NCBI RefSeq assembly: GCF_011075055.1
Contig: NC_058141.1
Location: 1,302,001 to 1,366,000 of the forward strand
Direction: 5' to 3'
DNA length: 64,000 nucleotides
Source of the DNA: Mangifera indica
Lineage: Eukaryota; Streptophyta; Magnoliopsida; Sapindales; Anacardiaceae
Shown here: positions 21,382-33,700 of the stretch, piece after piece
Numbering within the stretch: the first letter of the stretch is position 1
How the letters are laid out: each line of letters starts with the position of its first letter
Notes under the pieces: model-generated
What the model was told of the DNA's origin: nothing
Seen by the model: the letters and a program-made list of their open reading frames with translations, nothing else
Database searches by the model: none
Position numbers and translations under genes: made by a program

Positions 21382-21631
21382 ATGCCAACGGCAAATGATG
21401 TATACGCAAAAGCGTCAATGGTCGTTTTTGTTCTGATGCATCATGTCTACTAGTTTTTCTTCAGCAGAAGTAAAAACAGCCCATGCTAAAAACATTGAAG
21501 GAAGGTCGATTGAAACATTCATAAATATCCATGGACCTGTTTTTGCACAAGCTTCTGTTCCATCGTTTTCTGGAAATACGACAGAATTTAATGCACATGG
21601 ACATGTTTTTGCGCAAGCTTCTATTCCATAA
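21382..21631 (+). pseudogene. Possible frameshifted small secreted-peptide gene
   Basis: A 62-codon open frame at 21443-21631 contains an 11-residue motif twice (HGPVFAQASVP and HGHVFAQASIP), the second at the very C-terminus. Directly upstream, in another frame (ATG at 21382 or 21418), lies a short hydrophobic stretch (MVVFVLMHHVY) ending at TAG 21451. Together they look like a signal peptide followed by SFSSA and a mature region, separated by a one-base frameshift. Repeated short motifs after a signal peptide are common in plant peptide-hormone precursors. I do not recognise the family. It may also be a chance frame. No splice sites explain the shift. Confidence 0.35.
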
Positions 21632-21769
21632 CTAAAAGGTTCCGTAATTTGCCGACGGTGAAAACCCAGAGACAAAAAGTACCTAAAATTATAATTGCAA
21701 TTAAGTGTCACATTCATAGGTTTTTTTCATAAATAAATGCAACTCAAAAGTTCACCAGGATTACATTCA

Positions 21770-22010
21770 ATCTCAACCATTTTAGCTTGCATTCAAGCTC
21801 AAATTAAACAAATCAAGTTCACGCCAAGAATTGAACTTGGTTTTATAAAACAAGCTGAGTTTGTGATAATTTGAACAATTGAGTTTGATCTAACTTGGAT
21901 CGAATCATAACTTAAATTGTTATAAAACTGAATTTGAATATCATCTTATCAATTTTGAGTTGACTCTTTTGAATTTGAATTGATTTCAAACTGGGCTTTG
22001 TTGGGAAATG
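21770..22010. mobile_element. TTGAGT-type MITE fragment
   Basis: CATTCAAGCTCAAATTAAAC through GAGTTTGATCTAACTTGG to TTTGAATTGATTTCAAACTGG. No clear ends. Confidence 0.4.
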
Positions 22011-22441
22011 ACCCACATAGAGTCCAGCCCTAAACCCCATACATATATCTACATTCAAGCCCATTTGTATAGGACCACAAATCATTCAGAGCTCAACCTC
22101 TGATTGGGCTTCTGTTTTGGGCCGTTTTGAAATAAAAATATTAAGTGGCATATCTCATTTAACATATAAAAAAAAGGCCTGCAATTCAAGCAAGGCCCGG
22201 TCCAAATGTATGATGATAAATCCTATCCCATGACTAATTAAATTATTACTAAATTATTGATATTACTATTAATACTAATAATGGATAAAAATATAGGTAT
22301 TAATATTGATTTGTTATTGTATCATTAATTATTATTTTATTTTTAATTTAAAATTATTTAATTATATAATAATATGTTAACGTTTATAATTATATTTACA
22401 TACATTATTTATACTCAAAATATTATTATAAATTTGATATA

Positions 22442-23195
22442 GACCAAATTAGTATTTCCCACCCAAGGTTTGAAGAAATGATATATTTCTATTTGTTAAG
22501 TTTAAAAAAGAAAAAATAATTTTTTACTCGTATGCTAAAGTCAACTATTAATTTTTAATAGTTAAAGAATATTTATATCAATTTTTATTTTAAATATAAT
22601 AATAGGGATGTATTATAAGGTGTTAATGTTATTTTTTTTTAAAACTTACTAGTAATAAATAAATATTTTTTATCTTATTTAGGAAATTATCATATTCACT
22701 TCATATATTAATAGTTTGTAATATGACATTTACTTTCCTTATTTATTGTGTATTTTGAGAGTACAATATCAATTTTTAAACTATTAAAAAGATATATTAA
22801 TATTTAAAATTTTTTGAAAATACCCTTAAACTTTTTTTCAAATCTTTAAAAACTCCATTCAAATTTCATTAATATTCCTAATATTTTCAACAGTTATAAT
22901 TTACTCTAAACATATGATTATATGCATTGACATCCATGATTATATTTGTATCAATAAAATTTTTATTATTTTTGATTAAAATTAACATAAATTACGATGT
23001 AAAATTATTTAATAATATCTTGGGAGTAAAATGTTATTTACTCTAAAGGTTTTTATGTCTTTGCAGTTATTTTATAAAAAATATATATGTAGACTTTGTT
23101 AAAAAATTTATCAGATAGATAAGAAATTGACTTTTTCAAACCTAATAAATAGGAATATATCATTTCATGGAACTTTTGATGGGAATGTAAAGATT
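22442..23195. mobile_element. MULE-like foldback MITE, decayed copy
   Basis: The left end GACCAAATTAGTATTTCCCAC matches the GGCCAAA family. The body is the reverse-complement relative of 3231-4018 (shared TTCAAATCTTTAAAAACTCC and ATATTTGTATCAATAA blocks). The right end near 23160-23195 is eroded (CATTTCATGGAACTTTTGATG), so the target duplication cannot be read. Confidence 0.65.
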
Positions 23196-23880
23196 TCCTC
23201 TATTCTGACATTCTTGACAATATATTTTGAGCAACTTTGGATATACAATTTTATACACACTTATATATGTCATCATATGATTATATGTTATTTTATCTTT
23301 AATTCAAAATCACTCAATTATATGATAATATATATAAATATGTATATATTTATATATTTAAAGTGAGTATACATAGTTTTATTGATATATTTAATTATAT
23401 CTATAGCTTTAAACATGACAATTGTCAAAATATTTGAGCTAACTGTGAAAACCATATTAAATTAATTTTTACTAGCATCTAAAATAGTATTAAAAATCTA
23501 TTTTTAAAAAAGTAATACTTTATATACTAACAGATTGACATGAGACTGAGTGATTTATCTTTAATTTAATTTATTAAAAATAAAATAATACTTAATTATA
23601 AGATAACACAATACCAATAAAACTAAAATGAATATTTATTATAAATTTACATAACATTACTCTTTAAAATATCTATTTATCAGTATTTTTTTTAAGATTA
23701 AGGAATATATCTTTTTGGTTATAATTTATCCTACTATAATATATTAAAATAATACCAATGACAAAAACGGGTATATTTAATTTGTATTGATTATCGATAC
23801 TAAAATAGCAATCATTTGGTATATGACAACCAGTAATACAAAATGTTGGGTATATTCCATTTATAACTAGTTCATTCAAT
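22650..23880. repeat. Direct duplication block, copy 1
   Basis: Runs from TACTAGTAATAAATAAATA to about AAATAGCAATCATTTGGTAT and a little beyond. Matches 26051-27255 plus 27802-27840 in order and orientation. Copy 1 contains a family-3 MITE (23228-23384) absent from copy 2. Confidence 0.85.
23228..23384. mobile_element. Family-3 MITE with empty site in the partner copy
   Basis: Flanked by ATATATTT on both sides (23220-23227, 23385-23392). Copy 2 of the duplication has a single CAATATATTTT at 26627-26636 and no insert, which gives the exact boundaries. Confidence 0.75.
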
Positions 23881-23938
23881 CCAATTGCATTAACTGCCTA
23901 TGCGCAGTTGGAGGGCAATTTGACTTATATATATAATT

Positions 23939-24218
23939 AGGGTAAGACTTGAATCGAACCCATTTGAGCTTGAGTTCAAGCTTGGTTCAAATGAGCCAAC
24001 CCTATATGAGCTCAATTGAACTCGAGTTATTTGTTAAAATTTTTAATTAAAAATTTTGATACAAAACGACGTCGTTTTAATAACGAAAAATAAGTTGAAC
24101 CAAATTCAAACCGAATTCGAGCTTAGCTTTCACGAGCTTGACAAGCTCGAACTCGAACTTAAGCACAACTATATGTAAACCGAGTTGGGCTCTCGAGCTC
24201 GACTCGAATCCAACCCCA
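23939..24218. mobile_element. TTGAGT-type MITE, best-preserved core (subfamily A)
   Basis: Begins AGGGTAAGACTTGAATCGAAC and ends CTCGACTCGAATCCAACCCCA, imperfect inverted repeats. Flanks are TATATAATT (23930-23938) and TATATAATG (24219-24227), 8 of 9. The core has a perfect 16-bp palindrome AAAACGACGTCGTTTT at 24063-24078, keeping both CpGs that are decayed in other copies. Confidence 0.85.
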
Positions 24219-24227
24219 TATATAATG

Positions 24228-26050
24228 CCCAAAACTATATTCCTTTTTCTTACTTAAAGCAAAACACAAACAACGCAAATCATTCTCTCCAACCTGACAA
24301 CCAACAATACTATAAACATAACAGAAAACAAACTCCCAAATACAAAATCCAAAAACGCAGTACTTAGGCATATTGTGTTATGGAAATTAATTAATAACAA
24401 TGCTATGGATGCTACACATCATCCAACAAATAGAATCGAAATCTAGTTACACATTTTATTTATTTTCTTTTTATAGAATTACAAAAAATGCATGTTTAAT
24501 TTCCAACATTTGTATTAGAGCATCAGGTTATGATTATGTCATCAATTTTGTAAAACTATACAATCTAAATATTTCTATTTTGCGCTGAAATTGTTAAAAA
24601 TTTTGATTTTTGAGTTCAAATAAAATTTGGTCAAACTACATGAAATTGAGACATGGAAACATGTCAGGATGATACCTAGAAATGTTTTACATGATTTGAA
24701 TTGAAAATCGCATCAAAACAAGCCTTGAATCAACGAAATTAGAACCAAAATCGAGATCCAAATTGTGAGATTCTCATCATGATTCCACTGGATTTTAATG
24801 ACATTGACGCCTATAGTTGGTATGAGTATGACCACCGGTGAAAGAGCTTCAAAACCCTTATACTTTTATGGCCGATTGAGGGCCAAAAGATGATAAATCG
24901 ATGATGATTGTGAATTAGAGTTCTTCATGCAATTAGGTTACAATCTAGTAAGAAAAATCCGATTGCCCAATCTGTTTGGTCAATAGGTCACCCAAACCTA
25001 TTGCTCAATGGGTCAAACCATAGTCAATCGGATTGACCCTAACTGGTCAATGTCCAACGGGTTGGTTGATTCGATTAACAATCAACAGTTAAAAATTAAC
25101 AATTGACCAATCAACAGTCAATAGTCAACAACATGCTAGCTTTTTGGTGTATGAAGGAGGGTGGAGGCTTGTGAGACTCAATTCCCGATGTGTGCAAGTG
25201 TGTGCAGATTAGTTCCAGCAAGTGGCAGTGTGTGCGACTCTATTCTGGCGTGTGTGACATTATTTTGACAAGTGAAGGTGCGTGAGAGCATGGGAACTCT
25301 CCCACTGGTGTGTGATAGATATTTGATGCTCGGATAGGTATGGAACAAATCCTATGGTCCCTATGACATGTAAAAGCATGTAATACTTCATTCCGATTCA
25401 CGTAAACACATAATGGTATTTTAAAACATATGTTTGTTAATCATGCAAACTTGTTGACTAAAGACTATTACATGAAATATAAAATATGATCATCTGACAA
25501 TCTAATAATGCATGTTGGGATTATATATAATAAATGTTTAGAATTAAAAGTAAGTAACATACTCTTAACAAGAAAAAAAGATGATATATAGTCTACTTGT
25601 GTCCATATTGACCATTGGACTCTCTTAATCAATGATATTGTTTGGGACAAGAATGTGAAAAATTTTTAGGATTATATGGATGCATTACTGGTTGTTGAAA
25701 AGTGATACATAGTAATGAATGTAAAAAATCCACTGCTTTATCATTTTCCTAAATCCATGAAGTGCAAGGTATTTGGGCTACCATAAACAATATAAAAACT
25801 TTATCATGGATAAAGTAACTCGAGAAATTGTACGGGGATAATGAAATGGTCCTAGTCATTGGGAACATAGTAAACTTTTGATTATGTGTCTTATATAAGA
25901 TATTATAAATGTTAATGCACGATTATGACAATTGATATGTATTTAATTGTACTAGTTTATATTGTGTCTTATATTTCTCTGTGATCTAATTAACTATGAT
26001 ATCCAAAAATATATTAGATGATTTGAATAAGGGTGAGAAACTAAATAGAG
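24228..26050. other. Unassigned, possibly retroelement-derived
   Basis: No gene found. 24940-25140 is crowded with GGTCAA/TTGACC words (GGGTCAAACC, GGATTGACCC, GTCAATAGTCAAC). 25180-25320 repeats GTGTGTG(A/C) words. 25660-26000 vaguely recalls retrotransposon LTR text, but I see no LTR pair or priming sites. Confidence 0.3.
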
Positions 26051-27255
26051 ACAATAATACTAGTGGTAAATAAACATTTTTCTATCTTATTTAGAAAATT
26101 ATGATATTCATAAGAAAAAATGTAGCATTTCCATTCTTTATTTATTGTGTATTTTGAGGATGTAACATCAATTTTTAAATTATTGATAGGTATATTAAAA
26201 TTTTAAAAATTTTCAAAACACCATTGAATTTTTTCAAATCTCAAAAAACCCCTTCAACTTTTAGTAAAATCCCTAATATTTTTAAAAAGTCCAATTTACT
26301 CCAAACATATGATTATATATCATTGACACTTCTATCTATATTTGTATCAATAACTTTTTTATTATTTTTAATTAAAATTAATATGAATTAGAATATAAAA
26401 TTATTTAATAATATCTTGGAAGCAAAGTGTTATTTAGTTTGAAGGTTTTTATGTCTTTTCAGTAATTTTATAAAAAAAAGGATGAAATTTGTTAAAAATT
26501 TAATAGATAAATAAGAAATTGACTTTTTTAAACATAACGAATACAATTCTGTCATTTCATCAAACCTTTGAGGAACGTAGCAATTAAAACTTAGTAAAAA
26601 TATCCTTTATTTTGACATTCCTTGACAATATATTTTATTATACCTATACCTTTAAACATGAATATTGTCAAAATATCTAGTCAATTGTGAAAACCATATT
26701 TAATTGAATTTTATTAGCTTCTAAAATTGTATTCAGAAGAGTAACTTTATTTATATAATTTTATGTATAAATAATAATATGTTATTATGTGATTACGTAG
26801 TTTAAAATTAGAGATAAAATAACATTTAATTACATAGTGATACGTCATTATTTGTACACTAAGTTATACATATTGTTTTGTCATATAGTTTTATTGATTC
26901 AAAAACTATTTTCAAAAGAGTAATAATCTATATACTAACATATGGGTATTAACATATACTAATGGATTGACATGAGATTAAGTAACTTATCTTAATTCAA
27001 TTTACTAAAAATAGAATAATCTTAAGTAACTTATCATTGATACTAAAATTAATATTTATTATAAATTTATATAACATTACTATTTATAATATTCAGTTAT
27101 TGATAATTTTTTTTGGTTAAGATTAAGGCATATATCCTGTTAGTTAAAATTTATCCTATTATAATATATTCAAATAATAGCAAAGACAAAAATAGGTACA
27201 TACAATTTGTATTGATTATCGACACTAAAATAGCAATCATTTGGTATATGGCGAC
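26051..27255. repeat. Direct duplication block, copy 2
   Basis: Copy of 22650-23880, starting TACTAGTGGTAAATAAACA. The block resumes at 27802 after a hAT MITE insertion. It carries its own family-3 MITE (26745-26910) that copy 1 lacks. The left end of the MULE-like element present before copy 1 is missing here. Confidence 0.85.
26745..26910. mobile_element. Family-3 MITE, private to copy 2
   Basis: Contains TTTAAAATTAGAGATAAAAT and GATACGTCATTATTTGTACAC. Bordered by TTCAGAAGAGTAA (26732-26744) and TTCAAAAGAGTAA (26911-26923). Copy 1 has no insert at the matching place (about 23485-23515). Confidence 0.65.
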
Positions 27256-27801
27256 TAAGGATGGCAATAGAAAGGCGCAAGGAATACCCTATTCCTTATC
27301 CCCATCCCCATAGGAGATATCAGTCCTTATCCACAGTCTGTTCCCATTATAGGGATAATAAAGATTTCCCATCCTCTCTCCAAAGGAAAAAATTCCCTCC
27401 CTATCTCTATCCCCATAAGGAAAAATTTTCTCTTTGTACACTATAAACATAACATAAATATATAAAATAACAAAATTAACTAAAATTAAAATTAGCCCAC
27501 TATTTCAAATTCCACAAATAACATATGTTAACCACTTTAATATGTACAATAAAGACAAACATAAATTTAAAAAACAAAAATAATTTAAAACTATAAGAAT
27601 ATATTAGTATTTTAAATAAAAATATTAATATAAAGAGATAATGACAGAGATAGGGTAAGAAGGGGACTTATGTATCCCTATCCCTGATTGGAAGGATATT
27701 TTTTATCTTTATCCTTATCTCTAATTCTATCAAAGAATTTCCTCCCTGTTAGGGTTAAAAAGGGTAAGGACTTTAAATTTGGACTAAAATTGTCATCTCT
27801 A
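27256..27801. mobile_element. Non-autonomous hAT element (546 bp) with perfect TSD
   Basis: Inverted ends TAAGGATGGCAA / TTGTCATCTCTA and a perfect 8-bp target duplication ATGGCGAC (27248-27255 and 27802-27809). Subterminal regions carry repeated CCTTATCCCCATCCCC / GGGATAAT words, a common plant hAT MITE layout. It interrupts copy 2 of the duplication only, so it is younger than the duplication. The frames inside have no protein meaning. Confidence 0.93.
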
Positions 27802-27809
27802 ATGGCGAC

Positions 27810-28445
27810 TAATAATACAAACAGAATATAACGGCTAATCACGATGTCTACTCACATTGAGGAGAATGTGTTAACCTCAAGCCTAGAGCTTGTTTCCTTC
27901 AAATTGAGTGTCAAACTAGAGCAGACCCATATCCGAGCTCAACTCAAATCAATAACAATAATAGTAGCCAAATAGGCTTGTATTATTGTTAAACTATCAC
28001 CTTAGAACCTTTAAAACCCAAATAGGCTTTTTTCTCTTTCTCATCTTCTCATTTTCTTCTTGTTGAGTTCAACTAACTAAGTGAGGTGGAAGATGGCAGG
28101 GGACACAACCATAGTAGTGGCCAAAGAGAGGACGACATGGGGGTGTTGGAGGTGGTGGGGGAGATTATAAAGGTGTTGGGGGAAATGAGAGTAGTAATGG
28201 GGGTTGTTTAGAAAGGATTGTATGAATTTGGTGTAAAGAATTTCTTTATTGAAACATCTGTTAGAGCTTGGAGGAGATTAGAGATTGAGGATCATTGGAT
28301 GAGTTAACTAATTTTGAGTCTTATTTTTTTATCTAAAGGTGTTGGTGAAATGATCTGGTGTTAACTTTGGAAACCAGTATGGAAACCACCCAAAATCCAA
28401 TCAAAATGGTCGAACGATGTCACACAGAGGAAGCACTGAGGAAGG
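27810..28445. other. Spacer before the gypsy element
   Basis: G-rich tract GGGGGTGTTGGAGGTGGTGG at 28139-28165. No gene or repeat ends recognised. Confidence 0.3.
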
Positions 28446-30742
28446 TGTAACACTTTCCTTCAGAAGCACTACTTTTTAAAAGGAAGTGTCACTAAATCAA
28501 CTATTTTGATGCATGCATTCAATTCAAAACAAGTAATAAAATCATTTAAAACTAAATAAAAACATCATTTATTGAAAATTTATAAAATTATCAAAATACC
28601 CTCCATGAAAAACTATCTCAGAAGCATCAAAATATGTCAATTATAAACTGAAAACACAAGGTATGTAGTCTGATACATTAACTGATAGATAAAACTAAAA
28701 ACTAAAAATTTAAGAAAAACTTTGAAACACTAGAAATGCCCTTGAAGCTCTATGCCATCTAACCGCCACTTGCCCACAATTGTCACGATCACCTATATAT
28801 GCACGCATAAAAATAAGGGGAATGAGTGATAACAACACTCAGTAAGTAGGAGATTCAATTGACATGTTTACTTATCTCTACAAAATGCCTTTAATCTCGA
28901 CCCTTATAACTTTATCATTCGGAGTTGGCATCAAACTCCCCATAGGATGATGATGGGTCTTAAATACTATCTTTGTGCTCATACTATACTTTAGGGACTA
29001 ACTAGGCTGAATGTTATAACTCTCAAATCGAACTATGCCTTATTTGGTCACTAAGAAACCATTCCCCCCAGATTCCTATCTGGCATGACTTTACTAAATT
29101 TGATGGAAGCGTCTAATTCTGAAAACTATATTACAGTTTTATACTAGATCGATTGGTCTAGATAGAATATAGAGATTTGATAGTTTGGCCATGTGAGTTA
29201 TCTCTCACTTCCTAACAATAACTGTATAGTAACTAGGCTCTATTGCAAGCAAGTATCCTACAGTAAACTTGCCCTACTATGGGCAATGTTGGGAAGGTGT
29301 ACTCATGATGTTATCTTGTAATAATCCTAAAATGTTTAACATATATGCATCTCTATATCTTAACTCTTAGACAAGTAAGTTACTACTATGTACCTGGTAG
29401 ATTTGAACTGTCACTCGGGACAACCTTTAAGTTCTCTAGCCTAATCCTCTTGTTCTTTTCTTCTTTTTGTTGTATATACACGGGTATGTGGATACTTACA
29501 CGTAAGGGTATGTCTAATTATTACTTATACATGACTAACTCTCACAGCTTCTCTCTGTATGCTATTATTCACAGATAGACAATTGTGTATCTCCCCCTAA
29601 CATAGTCGTGTATCTTTTAGCTAACTATTATATTTCTCTTTTCTAAGCGCTTCTCAACCACACCTATTCACAGACTGTGTGCCTATATACCTTATTTGAT
29701 AGCTAACCAATTAATGGTGTTTGGTGAACACTAGAGTATTAGGAAGTTCAATCTAAAATATAAAGTTCACACACACAAGCGTATGTCTTATACCACATGA
29801 CTATATGGCGAACACAAAAAACAAATTTGGGTGACCTAATTTTGATCCTTATGCTTGATCTCAATTATTCACAGGTTTCCTACTTAATGTTTGACAAGAA
29901 CACATAACCATGACATAAATATAATTCAATCAATACATCACAAATTGCTCAATCTCATACTTTAATTAACTTATTCAAATTCGGTTTTATTCATCAATTT
30001 CTTTGGAAATAAACATGTCTTTCTCTAGTTTTTTTTCATATGTAATTATATTCTCATGATTCAAACATGCATTGCATACCCTAATCTTGCTAAGAACATA
30101 ACTATCATCATAACAACGTTGCTAATGTAACACATGCACATAAATAATGCCATCAATATCTTACCATAACCCTTAATTTATTATATATGAGTATCAAACA
30201 ATTATTACCTATTTTAGATTCATAATCATCATAACCTCTATATGATTCCATATTTATATGCACTAGAATTCGAAGAAGGACAGAAGGACTTAGCTTACTT
30301 TTCTTGATCCTTTATAGAACAAGTGCATGAGTAAGCTTCATTCTCTCTTGAATATCTCTTTTCACGCTATTAGAAATTGGTCATCGGAATTACCACATTA
30401 AAGTCGAAATGTCAAACTCTCTCCCATACTCAATTTTTAGTGTTTTCAAACAACTAGGGATTATGAAATCATGGTCCCAAGATTGCAGAGATATGTCTTA
30501 TATAAATTGATTTTGCACTCCAAACACATGGGTGTGTATCAAGGTACACGGGTCTTTGTCATTTAAATTTTGAATTTCACATGAAACCAACTTATTTGGC
30601 TGTGTGGCAATGACACATGGCCATGGCCATGGGCTCCACACATAAGACTGTGTACCAGCCAGAATTCACATTTTGACCTTTAAATCATACTAGCTCATGT
30701 AAAAAGACTATTTTAACCTTAAGATGTACCTGTGGTGTTACA
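28446..30742 (-). repeat. 3' LTR of the gypsy element (2297 bp)
   Basis: On + it runs from TGTAACAC to GTGTTACA, perfect short inverted ends. It matches 35508-37690 plus 40511-40727 along its length (for example GCATGCATTCAATTCAAAAC and ATGTAAAAAGACTATTTTAA). Confidence 0.9.
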
Positions 30743-30744
30743 AT

Positions 30745-30756
30745 TCCTCCCCTTTT
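30745..30756 (-). other. Polypurine tract of the gypsy element
   Basis: AAAAGGGGAGGA on the - strand, two bases before the 3' LTR, the expected primer for plus-strand DNA synthesis. Confidence 0.8.
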
Positions 30757-30789
30757 ATTAGAATTCTAACCCTGAAATTCACTGGAAAT

Positions 30790-33700
30790 AACTTGGGATA
30801 TTTCACTCTCATAGTTTGCTTCATCTCCCAAGTAGCTTTTTCAACTTTGTGATTCCTCCACAACACCTTGAACAAAATGATCTATTAGTTTCTTAATTGT
30901 ATGAATCTTCTATAAAGGATCCAAACTAGTCTTTCCTTATAGCTCAAGTCCTTAGAAAATTATACCTTATCGATCCTCAATACATGAAAGGGGTCACTAA
31001 TATACTTGTGTAACAATGAGACATGGAATATATCATGAATACGTTTCATACTCGTCAATAATATAAGCCTATAAGGCACCTTACCAACCGTTTCCACTAT
31101 CTCAGATGGGTTGATATACCTGGGAGCCAATTTACCCTTTTTCCTGAACCATATCATATGTTTAAATAAAGCTACTCTAATGAAAACTTTATCACCTTTT
31201 TTCTTGAACTCCAAATCTTGATGTCTCTAGTCAGCATAACTCTTCTGATAATCTTGGATAAGTTTCATCATTTGTCTGATCAGCTGCACATCCTTAATCA
31301 TCTTTTGAGTCAGCTTTAGCCTAAGGGACTATACTATGATATCTCTCTCACCTAACTTATCCCAATGTATAGGGGAATGACACCTCCTACCATAGAGTGC
31401 TTTTAGGGCTTCATTTGAATCATCATCTAATAACTATTATTATAGGCAAACTCTACTATTGGTATCATCTCAACCTAACTCACTCTATGATCTAAACAGT
31501 AGGCTCTCAACAAGTCTTCTAACACTTAGTTGGTTCTCTCTGTCTGACCATTTGTCTATGGATGGTAAGTTGTGTTAAAAGCTAGATTGGTACCTAATGA
31601 TCTATGCAAACTCTTTCAGAAGGCTAACACAACCTCATGTCCTTATCTAATACAATCATCTCAGGTACTTCATACAATCTGACAATCTCTCTAACATATA
31701 ACTTTCCCAATTGGTTTGTAGGAATGGTGTCCTTAATAGGCAAAAAATGTGTTGTCTTAGTTAATCTATCCATTATCACCCAAAACATATTATAACCACT
31801 TTAAGATTTTAGGAATCTAACTATGAAATCTATAGAAATATACTCCCATTTCCACTAAGGTACTCTCAAAGGCTGAAACAATCCTAACAGTCTCTGGTGC
31901 TCGACCTTAATCTACTAGCACGTTAAACACTTAGCAACATACTCACTGATGTCTCTCTTCATGCTAGATCACTAGAAACTTCTTCTCAAGTTTTGATACA
32001 TCTTTACACCCCTAGGGTGAGCAATGTAAAGAGAATTATAAACCTATACTAAAATCTTTTATCTAAGCTCATCCATTAGAAGAACATATATTCTGTTTCT
32101 AAACTTGAAGACACCATCAATCACTTGAAACTCTAACTCAAGACCATCTAAAACTCTTTAAACCTTTGCTTACACCAATTATTGTGATCTTATGCTACAT
32201 TGATCTTTTCTACTAATGTGGATTTGATCTCTAAATTGGCTAAAACCCCAATTACCAATTTAATATATTCTTTGTCTATATCTATATGAATCTTTCTTTG
32301 AACAATCAATTGTGATAAAAACATTTTTTATTGAGGGCATCTGTTACCACATTGGTTTTGCCTGGATGATACTTGATATCATAGTCATAATCTTTTACTA
32401 ACTTGAGTTATCTCCTCTATCTCATGTCAAGCTCTTTTTGAGTGAAAGTACCTGAGGCTTTTATGATCGGTGTATATATTGCATCTCACCCTATATAAGT
32501 AGTGTCTCCAAATATTTAGGGCAAACACTACAACTACTAACTCTAAATCATGAGTGGGTATCTAGTATTAAAATCTTTTAATTGTCTTGAGGCATATGCT
32601 ATCACCTTATCTTTCTATATCAATACTACACCTAGACCACCATGAGATGCATCAGTTTTAAGGTCATCCTTAACTCCCTCCTCCAAAAGGGCTAAAACTG
32701 GAGCAAAAGTTAATCTTTTCTTTAGCTACTGAAAACTCTCCTTGTATGAATCTAACCACTGAAATTGGGTTTCTTTCTTTGTTATAGTTGTGAGAGGTCT
32801 TGCTAACTTGGTGAATCCTTCCTTAAAGGTCATTTTATCTTCAATCTGTTGATACTACATGCCCCAAAAAGGTCATTTTATCTTCGATCTTTACAAGTTT
32901 ATCACTGTCTTAATCTTACTTGGGTCCACTAATATCCTCTCTGTTGATACTACATGCCCCAAAAAGGTCATTTTATCAAGCCAAAATTCATATTTTGTGA
33001 ACTTAGCATACAACTGTTTTTTTCTTAATCTCTGCACAGTGAATCTTAGATGTTGCTCGTGTTCATCATGACTCTTAGAATACACTAGAATATCATCAAT
33101 GAAAACCACTATAAACTTATCTCAGTAGTCATAGAACATTTTGTTTATTAAATCCACAAACACTGCAAGGGTATTAGTTAGTACGAACGATGTCACCATA
33201 AACTTGAAATGCTCATACCTCATCTAGAAGGTTATCTTGGGTATATCCTACTTAGTTACTCTTACCTGATAATAGTCAAGCATCATATCTATCTTGGAAA
33301 ATACCACTAAACCCTTCAGCTAGTCAAATAGATCATCAATTCTGGGCAACAAATACTTATTCTTTATGGTCACCTTATTCAGCTCTCGATAGTTATACAC
33401 ATCTTTATGGACCTATTCTTATTTTTGACAAATAAGATGAGTGCTCTCGAGGGAAAATGACTTGATTGAATGAACCTATTTTCCAATAGTTTATAAAGTT
33501 GTTTCTTTAATTCTTATAGCTCGACTGGGGTCATTCTATAAGATACCTTTGAGATAGGTGCGATACTCAATGCCAATTCAATACTGAACTCTACCTCTCG
33601 TTCAGGAGCTAAAACTAGTAACTTTTCTAGGAAGACATTTGGAAACTCTTAAACTACTAACGTCTGATCTATGCTCAGGCTTGACTCAACCTAATTGGCT

